From assembly GCA_012520295.1 (NCBI GenBank), contig JAAYOP010000088.1, positions 1-64,000 on the forward strand: a DNA stretch of 64,000 nt, read 5' to 3'. This DNA is from Clostridiales bacterium. GTDB lineage: Bacteria; Bacillota; Clostridia; Oscillospirales; Oscillospiraceae. Positions within the stretch are counted from its first letter, which is position 1. Every line of letters begins with the position of its first letter. Below the pieces are notes generated by a model, which saw only the letters and a program-made list of their open reading frames with translations, was not told the origin of the DNA and did no database searches. Made by a program: the position numbers and the translations under genes. Of this stretch, positions 53,963 to 63,035 are shown piece by piece.

Positions 53963-55045
53963 ATGAGATATGTGCCGGTAAATTGTCTGCGAGAAGGCCA
54001 GAAGTTGGGCAAGACGCTTTACGGAAAAAACAATGAGTTGCTGTTATCTGAAGGAAAGGCATTGAGTAAAACATTGATTGGCTCTATCAAGCGACTCGGA
54101 TATTGCGGAGTTTATATAGAAGACGATATATCCCGCGACATAGAGATTGTTAATGTAATCAGCGATAAGCTGAGAAATGAGACAATCAAGGGGATAAAAA
54201 GGCTTTATCTGCAGACTTCCAGTGGCAAACCCACAGTTGAATCAAAGCAGGAACTCCATGACAATATAGAAAAAATTGTGGACGAGCTGTTGGAAAACAA
54301 AGATGTTATGGTCAACATGATTGACCTTAAAAACTTTGATAACTATACATATGCCCACAGCGTTAACGTGGCAGTGCTCTCTATCATAATCGGCATCGCC
54401 TTAGATCTGAACAGAAACACCCTGATTAAGCTGGGACTCGGAGCTATACTTCACGATATTGGCAAGATCTTTATAAATAAAGGCATCCTGAACAAGCCCG
54501 GAAAGCTGACGGAGGTTGAGTTTTCAAAAATAAAAAAGCACTCCATGCTTGGGTATAAATACATAAGGGATAGATTTAAGCTGCCGACCATAAGCCATGG
54601 TGCTATCCTTGAACACCATGAAAGGTATGACGGGACAGGCTATCCCGCCAACAAATGCGGCGAAGATATCACCTTTTTCGGAAGGATAGTGGCTATAGCG
54701 GACGTATATGACGCTCTGACCTCCCGGAGACCGTACAGAAAAGCGATGAACCCAGCCGATTCACTCGAATACATAATGGGAAACTCAGGGACTGCTTTTG
54801 ATTCAGATCTCGTGGAGGTTTTTGTCCACAAGATAGCTCCCTATCCTGTGGGCACGACAGTTGTGCTAAGCAACGGATATATAGGAATCGTTCTGGAAAA
54901 CTACGAATTACTCAGTTTAAGGCCAAAAATAAGAGTGTTTAAAATAGGTAACAAAGAAGTAACTCCTTTTGAAATCAATTTGAAAGACGATTACAGCTAT
55001 CTCAATGTGACCATATTGGATGTAATCAATGAAATTGCCAGCTGA
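53963..55045 (+). CDS. HD-GYP domain phosphodiesterase-like protein
   Basis: 360 residues, GGAGG seven bases before ATG. N-terminal region resembles DUF3391, then an HD-GYP domain with AILHDIGKIFI, KKHSMLGYKYIRD and HHERYDGTGYPAN. The HD pair and GYP motif are intact, so hydrolysis of c-di-GMP is the best guess, with the substrate from the nearby diguanylate cyclase. The C-terminal 70 residues are unassigned. Confidence 0.85.
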   Translation: MRYVPVNCLREGQKLGKTLYGKNNELLLSEGKALSKTLIGSIKRLGYCGVYIEDDISRDIEIVNVISDKLRNETIKGIKRLYLQTSSGKPTVESKQELHDNIEKIVDELLENKDVMVNMIDLKNFDNYTYAHSVNVAVLSIIIGIALDLNRNTLIKLGLGAILHDIGKIFINKGILNKPGKLTEVEFSKIKKHSMLGYKYIRDRFKLPTISHGAILEHHERYDGTGYPANKCGEDITFFGRIVAIADVYDALTSRRPYRKAMNPADSLEYIMGNSGTAFDSDLVEVFVHKIAPYPVGTTVVLSNGYIGIVLENYELLSLRPKIRVFKIGNKEVTPFEINLKDDYSYLNVTILDVINEIAS

Positions 55046-55070
55046 GCGTCCCGGTCACAGCAAATCACAA

Positions 55071-55107
55071 AAAGCCAATGAGCCCCCCTCTCATTGGCTT
55101 TGTTTTT
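55071..55107 (+). terminator. Terminator after the HD-GYP gene
   Basis: AAAGCCAATGAG pairs perfectly with CTCATTGGCTTT (12 bp, loop of C and T), followed by GTTTTTT. Confidence 0.9.
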
Positions 55108-55128
55108 TGCCGGTTTATGAGTTTTACC

Positions 55129-55197
55129 AATGCCTCTGAAACGAGCGGAACAGGTTTGTCTTGCTTACCAAACCGCATTTGTTCAGTGGACATTAAT
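55129..55197 (+). repeat. Multi-hairpin interspersed repeat, copy F (short)
   Basis: Starts AATGCCT, keeps CTGAAACGAGCGGAACAGG and the end CCGCATTTGTTCAGTGGACA and TTAATTA, but lacks most internal hairpins. It lies directly past the stop codon of the sensor kinase gene. Confidence 0.7.
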
Positions 55198-55219
55198 TAT
55201 AGGTTTTCAGATACTCAGG

Positions 55220-56725
55220 TTAAGGGCTTCTTTCCCGTTCCATGTGGAAGGACCCGGAATCCGCCTCAGTTTCCGGCAAAGCCGCAGGGATAACAAGGCC
55301 AATCCTTGTTCCCAGCCCTTCCCGGCTCAGGACCTCCATATGCCCCCCATGCTTTGCAGATATCCATTTTGCTATGGACAGGCCCAGCCCTGCGCCGCCG
55401 GTAGCTCTCGCGCGGGATTCATCATCCCTGTAAAACCTGTCAAAAATATGGGGGACAACCTCCGGCCTGATACCTATACCGTCATCCTGGACATATATCC
55501 TTGAAAACTGCTCATCCCCCATGGTCTTCACCACAATATGCCCTCCGGGGTCGGTATATTTGATAGCATTATCCACAAGGATACGCAAGGCCTGCTTTAT
55601 AAGTCCCTTATCGGCAGATATCATTGCTTTTGACAATACGGTTTCAAAGCGGTGGGTGCTGTCTATCATGCGCATTTCGTTTATTACCTCATCTGCCAGC
55701 TCAGACAGGTCGAAGGTCACAATCTGGAGCACAATAGTGTCATTATCACCTCTGGCCAGAAACAACAGCTGCTCAATAAGCTCCTTCATATTGGCGGCCT
55801 CGTCCTTTATGGCTGTTATGGACTCCTGAAGAGTTTTTTCGTCGTTTTTTCCCCAGCGGTCCAGGAGATTGGCATATCCCTGTATAACCGAAATCGGTGT
55901 TCTAAGCTCATGGGAAGCGTCGGAAACAAACCGAACCTGCGCGAGGTAAGACTCATTTATCCTGTCAAGCATGCTGTTGATGGCTATGGCCAGATTTTTC
56001 AGCTCATCTTGGGTTTCATCTATTGGTATACGCGTATCAAGCCTTGAGGCGTTTATCCCCTCCAGCTTACCTGCCAGAGCGGCCATTTTTTCCGGATCAA
56101 ACCGGCTGCTTGCCGTATTCAGGCTCTGGGCTACCCTTGTAAACTCCGTAATGGGGTCAAGTGTTTTGCGAATCAGGCGTATATCCCTGGACGTTCTTGT
56201 GAGCAGTATCAGAAACTCAATAAAAATCAGCGCTATCATAGCCGCTGAAAAAATGCTTATGAAAAGCTCCAGGCTGACTGTTATTTTATACACTGCTCCC
56301 ATGTGAGCTATATATATAATATATTTCAGCCCTCTAAGCTTTTTGAAAAAGGGCTTGTTCTCCGCCTCCGAAAGCTCAAATGCCCTTTTTGATTCCTTTG
56401 TTATTTTGGGCAGCAGTCTTCTGAGCGGCTTTGGTATAGTAATGCCTTCTTCTCCGCTCCGGGCTTTTTCTATGGTGATTTGTGCGCTATCCAACCAAAC
56501 CAGCTCATTTTCATCCGGGGCTCCCAGGGCCGTCAGTGTGGCGGCGGCATTTGCGGCAGTATTCTCTATATATACAAGGGTTGATGCCGCTGTAAAAACA
56601 CATATCACAATGTCAATATATATAAATGTACATATCAGGCGCAGCATAAGCCTGAAATTGAGTTTATATACTATTGAGAATTTGAATTTGCTGTACGGAA
56701 CCGCCGTATTGGGATTTTTATTCAT
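55220..56725 (-). CDS. Membrane sensor histidine kinase
   Basis: 501 residues. Two membrane helices (near 30 and 160) enclose an extracellular sensor of about 110 residues; then a HAMP linker, HisKA (FVSDASHELRTPISVIQGYANL), and HATPase with N box LRILVDNAIKYTDPGG, G1 IYVQDDGIGI and G2 GAGLGLSIAKWI. It starts within the end of the response-regulator gene (8-base overlap). Signal unknown. The pair is bracketed by repeat copies F and G. Confidence 0.9.
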   Translation of the reverse strand: MNKNPNTAVPYSKFKFSIVYKLNFRLMLRLICTFIYIDIVICVFTAASTLVYIENTAANAAATLTALGAPDENELVWLDSAQITIEKARSGEEGITIPKPLRRLLPKITKESKRAFELSEAENKPFFKKLRGLKYIIYIAHMGAVYKITVSLELFISIFSAAMIALIFIEFLILLTRTSRDIRLIRKTLDPITEFTRVAQSLNTASSRFDPEKMAALAGKLEGINASRLDTRIPIDETQDELKNLAIAINSMLDRINESYLAQVRFVSDASHELRTPISVIQGYANLLDRWGKNDEKTLQESITAIKDEAANMKELIEQLLFLARGDNDTIVLQIVTFDLSELADEVINEMRMIDSTHRFETVLSKAMISADKGLIKQALRILVDNAIKYTDPGGHIVVKTMGDEQFSRIYVQDDGIGIRPEVVPHIFDRFYRDDESRARATGGAGLGLSIAKWISAKHGGHMEVLSREGLGTRIGLVIPAALPETEADSGSFHMERERSP

Positions 56726-57395
56726 CTTTAATCACATACCCTACCCCGCGAACCGTATGTATAAGCTTGATATCATATACCTCATCGATTTTTCCTCTCA
56801 GAAAACGGATATACACATCCACCGCGTTGGTTCCCCCGTCAAAATCAAAATCCCAGACATTTTCAAGCAGCGCTTCCCTTGTCATAACCATTCCTTTGTT
56901 TTTAAGCAGGCAATGGAGAAGGTCAAACTCCTTTTTCGTCAACTCCACAGGTTGACCTTCATACTCAACGGTGCGGCCTTTTGGTTCCAGTCGCAGCCCC
57001 AAAGCGGACAAAGCCTCGTCTTCCCGCCCCTGTGCTTTCCTCCTCAGGGCATTTCTTATTCGCGCCAACAGCTCTTCAATTGCAAAGGGTTTTGTTATAT
57101 AGTCGTCAGCGCCCAGGTCAAGGCCGGAAACCTTATCTGTTACACTGTCTCGGGCAGTGAGCATAATAACAGGAACGGAGGAGCTGCGGCGAATACGCCT
57201 AAGCACCTCCATTCCGCTTAGTCCGGGCAGCATAATATCAAGGAGTATCAGATCAAAGTCCTCCGACAAAGCAAGCCGGCAACCCTCCCTGCCCTCAAAG
57301 GCCTTTGTTACATCATAGCCCTCATAATTAAGCTCCAGCTCCACAAATCGCGCCAGTTTTTCCTCGTCCTCGATCAGTAATATTTTCGCGCCCAT
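56718..57395 (-). CDS. OmpR-family response regulator
   Basis: 225 residues. Receiver with ILLIEDEE, phospho-Asp in DLILLDIMLPGLSGMEVL and Lys in YITKPFAIEELLARI; then a winged-helix DNA-binding domain (LTKKEFDLLHCLLKNKGMV, IHTVRGVGYVIKD). Partner of the following kinase, with overlapping genes. Targets are not evident. Confidence 0.93.
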   Translation of the reverse strand: MGAKILLIEDEEKLARFVELELNYEGYDVTKAFEGREGCRLALSEDFDLILLDIMLPGLSGMEVLRRIRRSSSVPVIMLTARDSVTDKVSGLDLGADDYITKPFAIEELLARIRNALRRKAQGREDEALSALGLRLEPKGRTVEYEGQPVELTKKEFDLLHCLLKNKGMVMTREALLENVWDFDFDGGTNAVDVYIRFLRGKIDEVYDIKLIHTVRGVGYVIKDE

Positions 57396-57418
57396 TACAG
57401 AACCTCACAAATATAATC

Positions 57419-57520
57419 AATGCCTGTTTATAGCACAATTGATTTGCGGCACATACCCTTAAATCAATTCAGGCAGTCCATCAAATGCATAATGTGAAAG
57501 CATTTGTTAAGCGGACATTA
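57419..57520 (+). repeat. Multi-hairpin interspersed repeat, copy G
   Basis: Begins AATGCCTG, forms ATTGATTTGCGG / TTAAATCAATTC, has GGCAGTCCATCAAATG and ends CATTTGTTAAGCGGACATTA. It sits between the response regulator start and the DUF4342 gene, in the same orientation as copy F. Confidence 0.7.
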
Positions 57521-57532
57521 ATTATGCCAGTT

Positions 57533-58060
57533 TTATTTTGTCTTCACAGATTTTTTAATCTCCTCCGCGGCGTTGGAGGCACTGTCCATTACCCTGTTAA
57601 TGGTTTCCTTGCCCAGCTCATTTCCGCGAAAACGATATCTGAAATCAAAGAAAAGCCCAATTATCAACAAAGGTACAACAACCCAAAACATAAACAGCAA
57701 AAGAATCACAAGCACCGTCACGGGACAGGAAATGACAGTATTGCCTCCCCTTACGACCTCAAAGTAATTACTGTTTCCCTTTCTGATTATTTTTAAGAAC
57801 AGTCTTCCAATCTTTCTCAAAACTTCTCCGCAGCTCTCATACCGGGGCTGATGGCTGTTTTCTGCCCCTGGGGATTTCTCCTCTTTTTCATAGCTGCTAT
57901 AGGTTCCTCCACCGGGTGGCGGAGGAACCTTACCCTGCTTTTCAAGGTATATGAGCGCCTCAAGCAAATCTCCTCCGGTGGCATCCAATGCCTCCTTTGC
58001 CTCGGCGAAGCTTACGTTTGCTTTCTCGCGCAGTCTTTCAACCTGCTCCAGTGTAGCCAC
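57533..58060 (-). CDS. DUF4342 protein with N-terminal UBA-like domain
   Basis: 175 residues if translation starts at GTG 58060, where GGAGG is seven bases upstream; ATG 58066 would sit only one or two bases from the site. The N-terminal 45 residues (VERLREKANVSFAEAKEALDATGGDLLEALIYL) form a UBA/TS-N-like three-helix domain, followed by a Pro/Gly linker and DUF4342 with one hydrophobic helix (VLVILLLFMFWVVVPLLIIG). Function is unknown. Confidence 0.72.
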   Translation of the reverse strand: MATLEQVERLREKANVSFAEAKEALDATGGDLLEALIYLEKQGKVPPPPGGGTYSSYEKEEKSPGAENSHQPRYESCGEVLRKIGRLFLKIIRKGNSNYFEVVRGGNTVISCPVTVLVILLLFMFWVVVPLLIIGLFFDFRYRFRGNELGKETINRVMDSASNAAEEIKKSVKTK

Positions 58061-58276
58061 TTTCATTCCTCCTGTCTTTACCTGTTATTATTGCTTTCCC
58101 TCAATTGCCTTAATAATAGCAGGAAAGAGTTCAAGGAAAATTTGAGATTAATTAAAATATGATTAAAATTATCTGAAAGAATCTAGTCCCCTTGGATATT
58201 CGGCATGTGTACATGATATTACATTTTCTTCTCATAATCAATGGGTGCTGCCATACAGGAACTGAAAACAGTTTAA

Positions 58277-58309
58277 CAAAAGAGCCGTCGGCGGACCGAC
58301 AGCTCCTTT
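58277..58309 (-). terminator. Terminator after the SLH/BsuPI gene
   Basis: On the minus strand AAAAGGAGCTGTCGG-TCCG-CCGACGGCTCTTTTG, with a few weak pairs, 30 bases after the stop. Confidence 0.75.
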
Positions 58310-58337
58310 TGCATTCTAAATCATTCCAATGGCGGGC

Positions 58338-59363
58338 TCAGGAAATTACGGCGGTATATCCCTCGGGAGCTATGGCAAAGTCATCGGAGGAACCCACTAT
58401 ATACGCCTTCATATAGCTGACCCTGTCTTTTATCTGCCCGTAAGCCTCGCTGTCAAGAAGCCCGATAAACTCAATGCTCTCCCCCGCTCCTATTTCGCTC
58501 TCCTGCAGGGCCATTGTAAACATCCTGCCGTCGGACCATGTATATAATACCTCACCGTCAAACCCAATAAGCTGAAAATCATATTTCTGACCCGAAGTAT
58601 GATTAATGGTTATGGTCTTATCCGTATTGTTTGTTATTGTCAGGGACATGAGCAGGCCCTCGGCAGTCTCTGTTGCGGAGGCAGTAATCCTGGTTTTTTC
58701 AATAAGACTCTCTGTCAGCTCCAAAAGCCTGTCCACAACCGTCACGGCTTCAGCACGGGTTGCTCCCTGGTCCGGATGCAGCATGTTGTTTTCATATCCA
58801 TAAATCAGCCCCAGAATAACGGCCTTCACCAAATCGTCCCTGTACTCCCCAGTGATTTTCTCATCATCCTCAAAGGGCGCCGGCATAATCATTATCATGG
58901 CATATTCCCCGCTTGTAACATAGTCCAGGGCATTGATAATATAGTGGACCATGATTTCCCTGTCCAGCTGCTTGTCCGGATAAAAACTGTCCTGCTGCTC
59001 AATAATACCCAGCGAAACAAGATCATACAGGGCGCCGGAACCCGGATTTTCGTTATCCACATCATTAAAGAAATCCTCTATATCGGGTTTTACTAAGTAT
59101 TCAAGCTCAATGTCCAGGGCTCTGTGAAGAAGACGAGCGAACTGTATGCGGGTTATTTTTTTGTCGGGCTGAAACCTTCCGCCTTGCTCCTCGAATATTT
59201 CCGGATATCCGTAAGCCTCCACATGGCTTTGATACCATCCTCCGTCAATATCATCATACCTGAAATTTCCAGTACTTTTCGAGACTTCCGAAATTGCCAT
59301 CGCTGGCATTGCGGTAATGAGTGTCACAGCGATAAACAAGCACAGCAGTGCGTTTTTTTTCAT
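58338..59363 (-). CDS. SLH-domain exoprotein with BsuPI-like domain
   Basis: 341 residues from ATG 59363 (GGAGG seven bases upstream). Signal peptide MKKNALLCLFIAVTLITAMP, three SLH-type repeats (about 45-230; GRFQPDKKITRIQFARLLHR, SFYPDKQLDREIMVHYI, NMLHPDQGATRAEAVTVVDR), then a beta-sandwich (LTITNNTDKTITINHTSGQKYDFQLIG) like the BsuPI proteinase-inhibitor domain. A wall-attached protein; the inhibitor role is unproven. Repeat copy H lies immediately upstream and probably supplies the 5' leader. Confidence 0.8.
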   Translation of the reverse strand: MKKNALLCLFIAVTLITAMPAMAISEVSKSTGNFRYDDIDGGWYQSHVEAYGYPEIFEEQGGRFQPDKKITRIQFARLLHRALDIELEYLVKPDIEDFFNDVDNENPGSGALYDLVSLGIIEQQDSFYPDKQLDREIMVHYIINALDYVTSGEYAMIMIMPAPFEDDEKITGEYRDDLVKAVILGLIYGYENNMLHPDQGATRAEAVTVVDRLLELTESLIEKTRITASATETAEGLLMSLTITNNTDKTITINHTSGQKYDFQLIGFDGEVLYTWSDGRMFTMALQESEIGAGESIEFIGLLDSEAYGQIKDRVSYMKAYIVGSSDDFAIAPEGYTAVIS

Positions 59364-59398
59364 TTTCTTACCTCCGTTTTTTATACTTACACTTATTT

Positions 59399-59565
59399 GA
59401 TGCCTGCATGCAGTTTTTTTGTTGTAATTGGCAAAAAACCTTGCGCACTTGCAGTCAATCAATGTATCTGAAACGGGCCAAACAGTTTTGTTTGCCCGTC
59501 AAAAAGAGCAAATTTGCTCTTTTTGCAAATGCGTTTTGCAAAACCCATTTGTTCAGTGGATATTA
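59399..59565 (+). repeat. Multi-hairpin interspersed repeat, copy H
   Basis: Starts GATGCCTG, has a GTAATTGGCAAAAAACC arm, GCAGTCAATCAATGTATC, the CGGGCCAAACAG / TTTGCCCG hairpin, AAAAAGAGCAAATTTGC and CTCTTTTT, GCAAATGCG..AAAACCC and TTTGTTCAGTGGATATTA. The remaining 275 bases to 59840 hold no gene. Confidence 0.85.
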
Positions 59566-59840
59566 GATTAGATACCAAAACCTCCGTTTTTGTTCCATGA
59601 ACAATTTGTGAACCTGCCTGCCGATATCCCAGTATAAGTGAGCAATCGATATTATGCGCCCGTTCCGGGATACATGTGTGATTTATCTGCTCCAGTTGAT
59701 AATGAGGCATATTGCCAATAAAGCCCCGGCTCCCGGTCAATGGTTCAGTTTACCGCTTTTTTACCATCACCGTATTATTTTCCGGTCAAAAGGAAAAACT
59801 ATATCGGCAATTATCATTTTTATCGCAAAGGAGCTTATGA

Positions 59841-60506
59841 TTGAAACTGCTGTTTACTTTTATAATATACCTGTGCCTGATTGCATCCTTTTCCGCTTGC
59901 CAGAAACAACCCGCGGAAGATCCCGATCCTTACCAGACAGGATATGACGCAGGATATAAGGAAGGATATACATCCGGCCGGCAGGATGAAGATGAAAGCC
60001 CCCAGGATACACAGCCTGCCCAGTCTCCCGAGGCCTCACCGGAGGAAAGCCCCGGATACGGAAGGACAAATCCCGCTCCTGTCGGAACTGAGCAAACCAT
60101 AAAGAAAAATGGCTACACAATTTCCGTGAAGATTAACAGTGTCACTCGCGGTGAGGAGGCCTGGAATATGGTAACTGCCGCCAACCAGTTTAATGACGCT
60201 CCCCCCGAAAACATGGAATATGTGGTCGTAAATGCCACCGTTACGGCCCTGGCTTCGGAAACGGATGCGTCCATCACTGTCTACGGATATGGCGACTTTA
60301 CTGCCTTTTCCTCTTCAAACGCGGAGTACGACTCCCCTATTGTAGTTGACCCCGAACCCGCTCTGGAGGGAGATATATACGAAGGCGGGAGCCTCACGGG
60401 AAACGTCACATTTGCAGTCAGTAAAGAGGACCCCGCGCCAAAGATAGTATATCTGAGAAATTATGACGGCTCCGGAGGCCTGTGGTTTTCGCTGACCGAG
60501 AAATGA
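59841..60506 (+). CDS. DUF4352-type exported lipoprotein
   Basis: 221 residues from TTG 59841 (AAGGAG seven bases upstream). Signal peptide with lipobox FSAC, an acidic, Tyr/Gly- and Pro-rich linker (DPYQTGYDAGYKEGYTSGRQ), then an immunoglobulin-like DUF4352 domain (MEYVVVNATVTALA, EYDSPIVVDPEPALEGDIYE, GNVTFAVSKED). A surface lipoprotein of unknown role; the repetitive linker looks like a spacer from the wall. Confidence 0.75.
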   Translation: MKLLFTFIIYLCLIASFSACQKQPAEDPDPYQTGYDAGYKEGYTSGRQDEDESPQDTQPAQSPEASPEESPGYGRTNPAPVGTEQTIKKNGYTISVKINSVTRGEEAWNMVTAANQFNDAPPENMEYVVVNATVTALASETDASITVYGYGDFTAFSSSNAEYDSPIVVDPEPALEGDIYEGGSLTGNVTFAVSKEDPAPKIVYLRNYDGSGGLWFSLTEK

Positions 60507-60510
60507 GCTT

Positions 60511-60540
60511 AAATCCCCAATTAACCTGGGGATTTATTAT
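60511..60540 (+). terminator. Terminator after the DUF4352 lipoprotein gene
   Basis: AAATCCCC / GGGGATTT stem with a 9-base loop, followed by ATTATTTT. Confidence 0.7.
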
Positions 60541-60600
60541 TTTCGAAATATACTATATAATGTTTAAAAAACCCGTATTGAGGAATGATGAGGCCTTAAC

Positions 60601-61932
60601 ATGAATATGTACGACATTATAATGAAAAAAAGAAACGGTGGAGAGCTGACCCGGGATGAAATCCGCTTCTTTGTTGCAGGATGCTGCGAAGGCAGCATAC
60701 CCGACTACCAGACATCAGCCCTTTTAATGGCCATATGGTTCAGAGGCATGACGGAGAAAGAAACCCTGGAGCTCACAATACAAATGCTCCTCTCCGGTGA
60801 TACCGTCGATCTTTCCGGGATTAAAGGCCTTAAGGTTGACAAGCACAGCACGGGCGGCGTAGGCGATAAAACCACCTTGGCAATCGCTCCCATTGCCGCC
60901 GCCTGCGGGCTTAAAGTGGCAAAAATGTCCGGCCGCGGTCTTGGCCACACCGGAGGCACCATCGACAAGCTGGAATCCATACCGGGCTTTAACACCTCTC
61001 TGAGCAGACAGGAATTTGTTGATATTGTCAACACTACCGGGCTCTGCGTGGCAGGTCAGACAGGAAATCTGGTCCCGGCCGACAAAAAGCTCTATGGGCT
61101 CAGGGATGTAACGGCAACGGTGGACAGCCTTCCTCTGATAGCCTCCAGTATTATGAGCAAAAAACTGGCGGCAGGGGCTGACATAATCCTTCTGGACGTT
61201 AAATACGGCAGCGGCTCATTCATGGGAGACCCGGAGCATGCTGTCCGTCTGGCCCAGCTGATGGTCAAAATAGGTGAAGGGGCGGGAAAGAGGACGGCCG
61301 CTCTTATAACAAATATGGATATCCCACTGGGATATTCCATAGGAAACAGTCTTGAAATGGTTGAGGCGGTAAACACCCTTCGCGGACAGGGAAGCCAGGA
61401 TTTCAGGCGTTTAGTTCGGGCTCTCTCCTCCCAGCTCCTCTTTATGGCGGGCAAGGGAGACAGAGCCCTTTGCGAGGAGCTCGTGGAAAAGGCCATTTCC
61501 GATGGCAGCGCCTTAAACAAGCTGCGCGACATGATAACTGCCCAGGGCGGTGATGCGCGCTATATAGATGAGCCCGAAAGTTTTCCAAGGGCCGCTTTTA
61601 TTGAGCCAGTCACAAGCCCTGAGGACGGGTATATTCAGAAAATGGACACAGCTTCAATAGGGCGTATTTCCGTATCTCTGGGGGCGGGCAGGGATGTTGC
61701 CGATGGGAAGATAGACCACAGCGCCGGATTGGTGCTGAACAAAAAAACAGGCGATGAGGTTAAAAAGGGAGATGTGCTGGCCTGGCTGCATACAAACAGG
61801 CATCAGGCTCTGGAGAGCGCCAAATCAACCTTTCTCTCCTCCCTGACATTCTCCGATGCCCCTCCTGAAAAAATGCCGCTTATATACGCAACGATTGACA
61901 CTGAGAGTGAAGCGAGGAGGGTAAAGGAATGA
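60601..61932 (+). CDS. Pyrimidine-nucleoside phosphorylase
   Basis: 443 residues. Splits thymidine, uridine or deoxyuridine with phosphate into base and (deoxy)ribose-1-phosphate. The signature SGRGLGHTGGTIDKLE and the phosphate-site KHSTGGVGDK are intact; length fits the Pdp/DeoA family. Overlaps deoC by four bases (ATGA). The order pdp-deoC-cdd is a nucleoside salvage operon. Confidence 0.93.
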   Translation: MNMYDIIMKKRNGGELTRDEIRFFVAGCCEGSIPDYQTSALLMAIWFRGMTEKETLELTIQMLLSGDTVDLSGIKGLKVDKHSTGGVGDKTTLAIAPIAAACGLKVAKMSGRGLGHTGGTIDKLESIPGFNTSLSRQEFVDIVNTTGLCVAGQTGNLVPADKKLYGLRDVTATVDSLPLIASSIMSKKLAAGADIILLDVKYGSGSFMGDPEHAVRLAQLMVKIGEGAGKRTAALITNMDIPLGYSIGNSLEMVEAVNTLRGQGSQDFRRLVRALSSQLLFMAGKGDRALCEELVEKAISDGSALNKLRDMITAQGGDARYIDEPESFPRAAFIEPVTSPEDGYIQKMDTASIGRISVSLGAGRDVADGKIDHSAGLVLNKKTGDEVKKGDVLAWLHTNRHQALESAKSTFLSSLTFSDAPPEKMPLIYATIDTESEARRVKE

Positions 61933-62606
61933 GCATTGACATAGACATAAAGGAAATAGTATCGAAGGTAGATCATACTCTGTTAAATACGGACTGCACC
62001 TGGGAGCAGATACGCCAGCTCTGCGACGATGGAGCTCGGTATTCCGCCGCCAGTGTATGCATACCCCCGTCCTTTGTGAAAAGGGCGAAAGCTCATCTTG
62101 GTGACAGATTGAAAATCTGCACGGTTATAGGATTTCCAAACGGATACGCAACCGGCAAAGCCAAAGTCTTCGAAACGGAGGACGCCATAGAGAACGGTGC
62201 CGACGAAATAGATATGGTCATAAACATAGGGGCTCTCAGAGAAGGCAATCTCACATATGTGGAAAATGAAATAATGGCCGTAAGGGAAGTGTGCCATAAC
62301 CGGCTCCTCAAGGTCATAATCGAAGCCTGTCTTCTCACCGATGAGGAAAAGGTTACCATGTGCAAAATTGTGACAAAAACAGGCGCGGATTATATAAAAA
62401 CCTCCACAGGCTTTTCAAAGGGCGGCGCCACATTTTCCGATGTCAGGCTGCTGGCGGAAAACATAGGACCCAATGTCAAAATAAAAGCGGCCGGCGGTAT
62501 TTCCAGTCTGGAAGATGCCGCAGAGTTTCTTCGACTGGGCTGCTCGCGGCTGGGAAGCAGCCGCATCATCAACATTATAAAGGGCGTGGTGAAAGATGAG
62601 TATTAG
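61929..62606 (+). CDS. deoC: Deoxyribose-phosphate aldolase
   Basis: 225 residues. Cleaves 2-deoxyribose-5-phosphate to glyceraldehyde-3-phosphate and acetaldehyde. Schiff-base Lys in GADYIKTSTGFSKGGAT and the second Lys in KIKAAGGISS; EIDMVINIGAL is also typical. Translation is coupled to the phosphorylase gene before it and to cdd after it (11-base overlap). Confidence 0.95.
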   Translation: MSIDIDIKEIVSKVDHTLLNTDCTWEQIRQLCDDGARYSAASVCIPPSFVKRAKAHLGDRLKICTVIGFPNGYATGKAKVFETEDAIENGADEIDMVINIGALREGNLTYVENEIMAVREVCHNRLLKVIIEACLLTDEEKVTMCKIVTKTGADYIKTSTGFSKGGATFSDVRLLAENIGPNVKIKAAGGISSLEDAAEFLRLGCSRLGSSRIINIIKGVVKDEY

Positions 62607-63024
62607 TCATGCAGCACTTTTGAAAATGGCAAAGGACGCTCGTAAATCGGCCTATTCCCCTTATTCCCACTTTGCCGTGGGGGCCGCTCTGCTTTGTGCC
62701 GACGGTTCCGTATACACAGGCTGCAACGTAGAAAACTCCGCCTTTACTCCCACCTGCTGCGCCGAGCGCGTTGCTTTTTATAAGGCCATATCAGAAAACG
62801 CTAAGGGCTTTACGGCTATAGCCGTGGTGGGAGGGAGACAGGACCGGGAGAACCCTGAAGATTTTTGCCCTCCCTGCGGTGTTTGCAGACAGGTTATGCT
62901 TGAGTTCTGTGATCCGGAAAGCTTCCTGATAGTCCTGGGCTCTTCACCGGATAACATTAAAGTGTATAAGCTGGGTGACATTATGCCTCTGGGCTTTAAA
63001 ATGGATAAACACTCCAATATCTGA
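62596..63024 (+). CDS. cdd: Cytidine deaminase
   Basis: 142 residues. Deaminates cytidine and deoxycytidine to uridines. Zinc site: CCAERVAFYKA and PPCGVCRQVM, with Glu in the CAE motif as proton donor; the N-terminal YSPYSHFAVGAALL substrate loop is present. Last gene of the pyrimidine salvage operon. Confidence 0.95.
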   Translation: MSISHAALLKMAKDARKSAYSPYSHFAVGAALLCADGSVYTGCNVENSAFTPTCCAERVAFYKAISENAKGFTAIAVVGGRQDRENPEDFCPPCGVCRQVMLEFCDPESFLIVLGSSPDNIKVYKLGDIMPLGFKMDKHSNI

Positions 63025-63035
63025 GCAAGAGACTT

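Noticed and set aside
10187-59565. Repeat copies as CRISPR units
   Set aside because: Copies are single, kilobases apart, in both orientations, and without regular spacers or cas genes.
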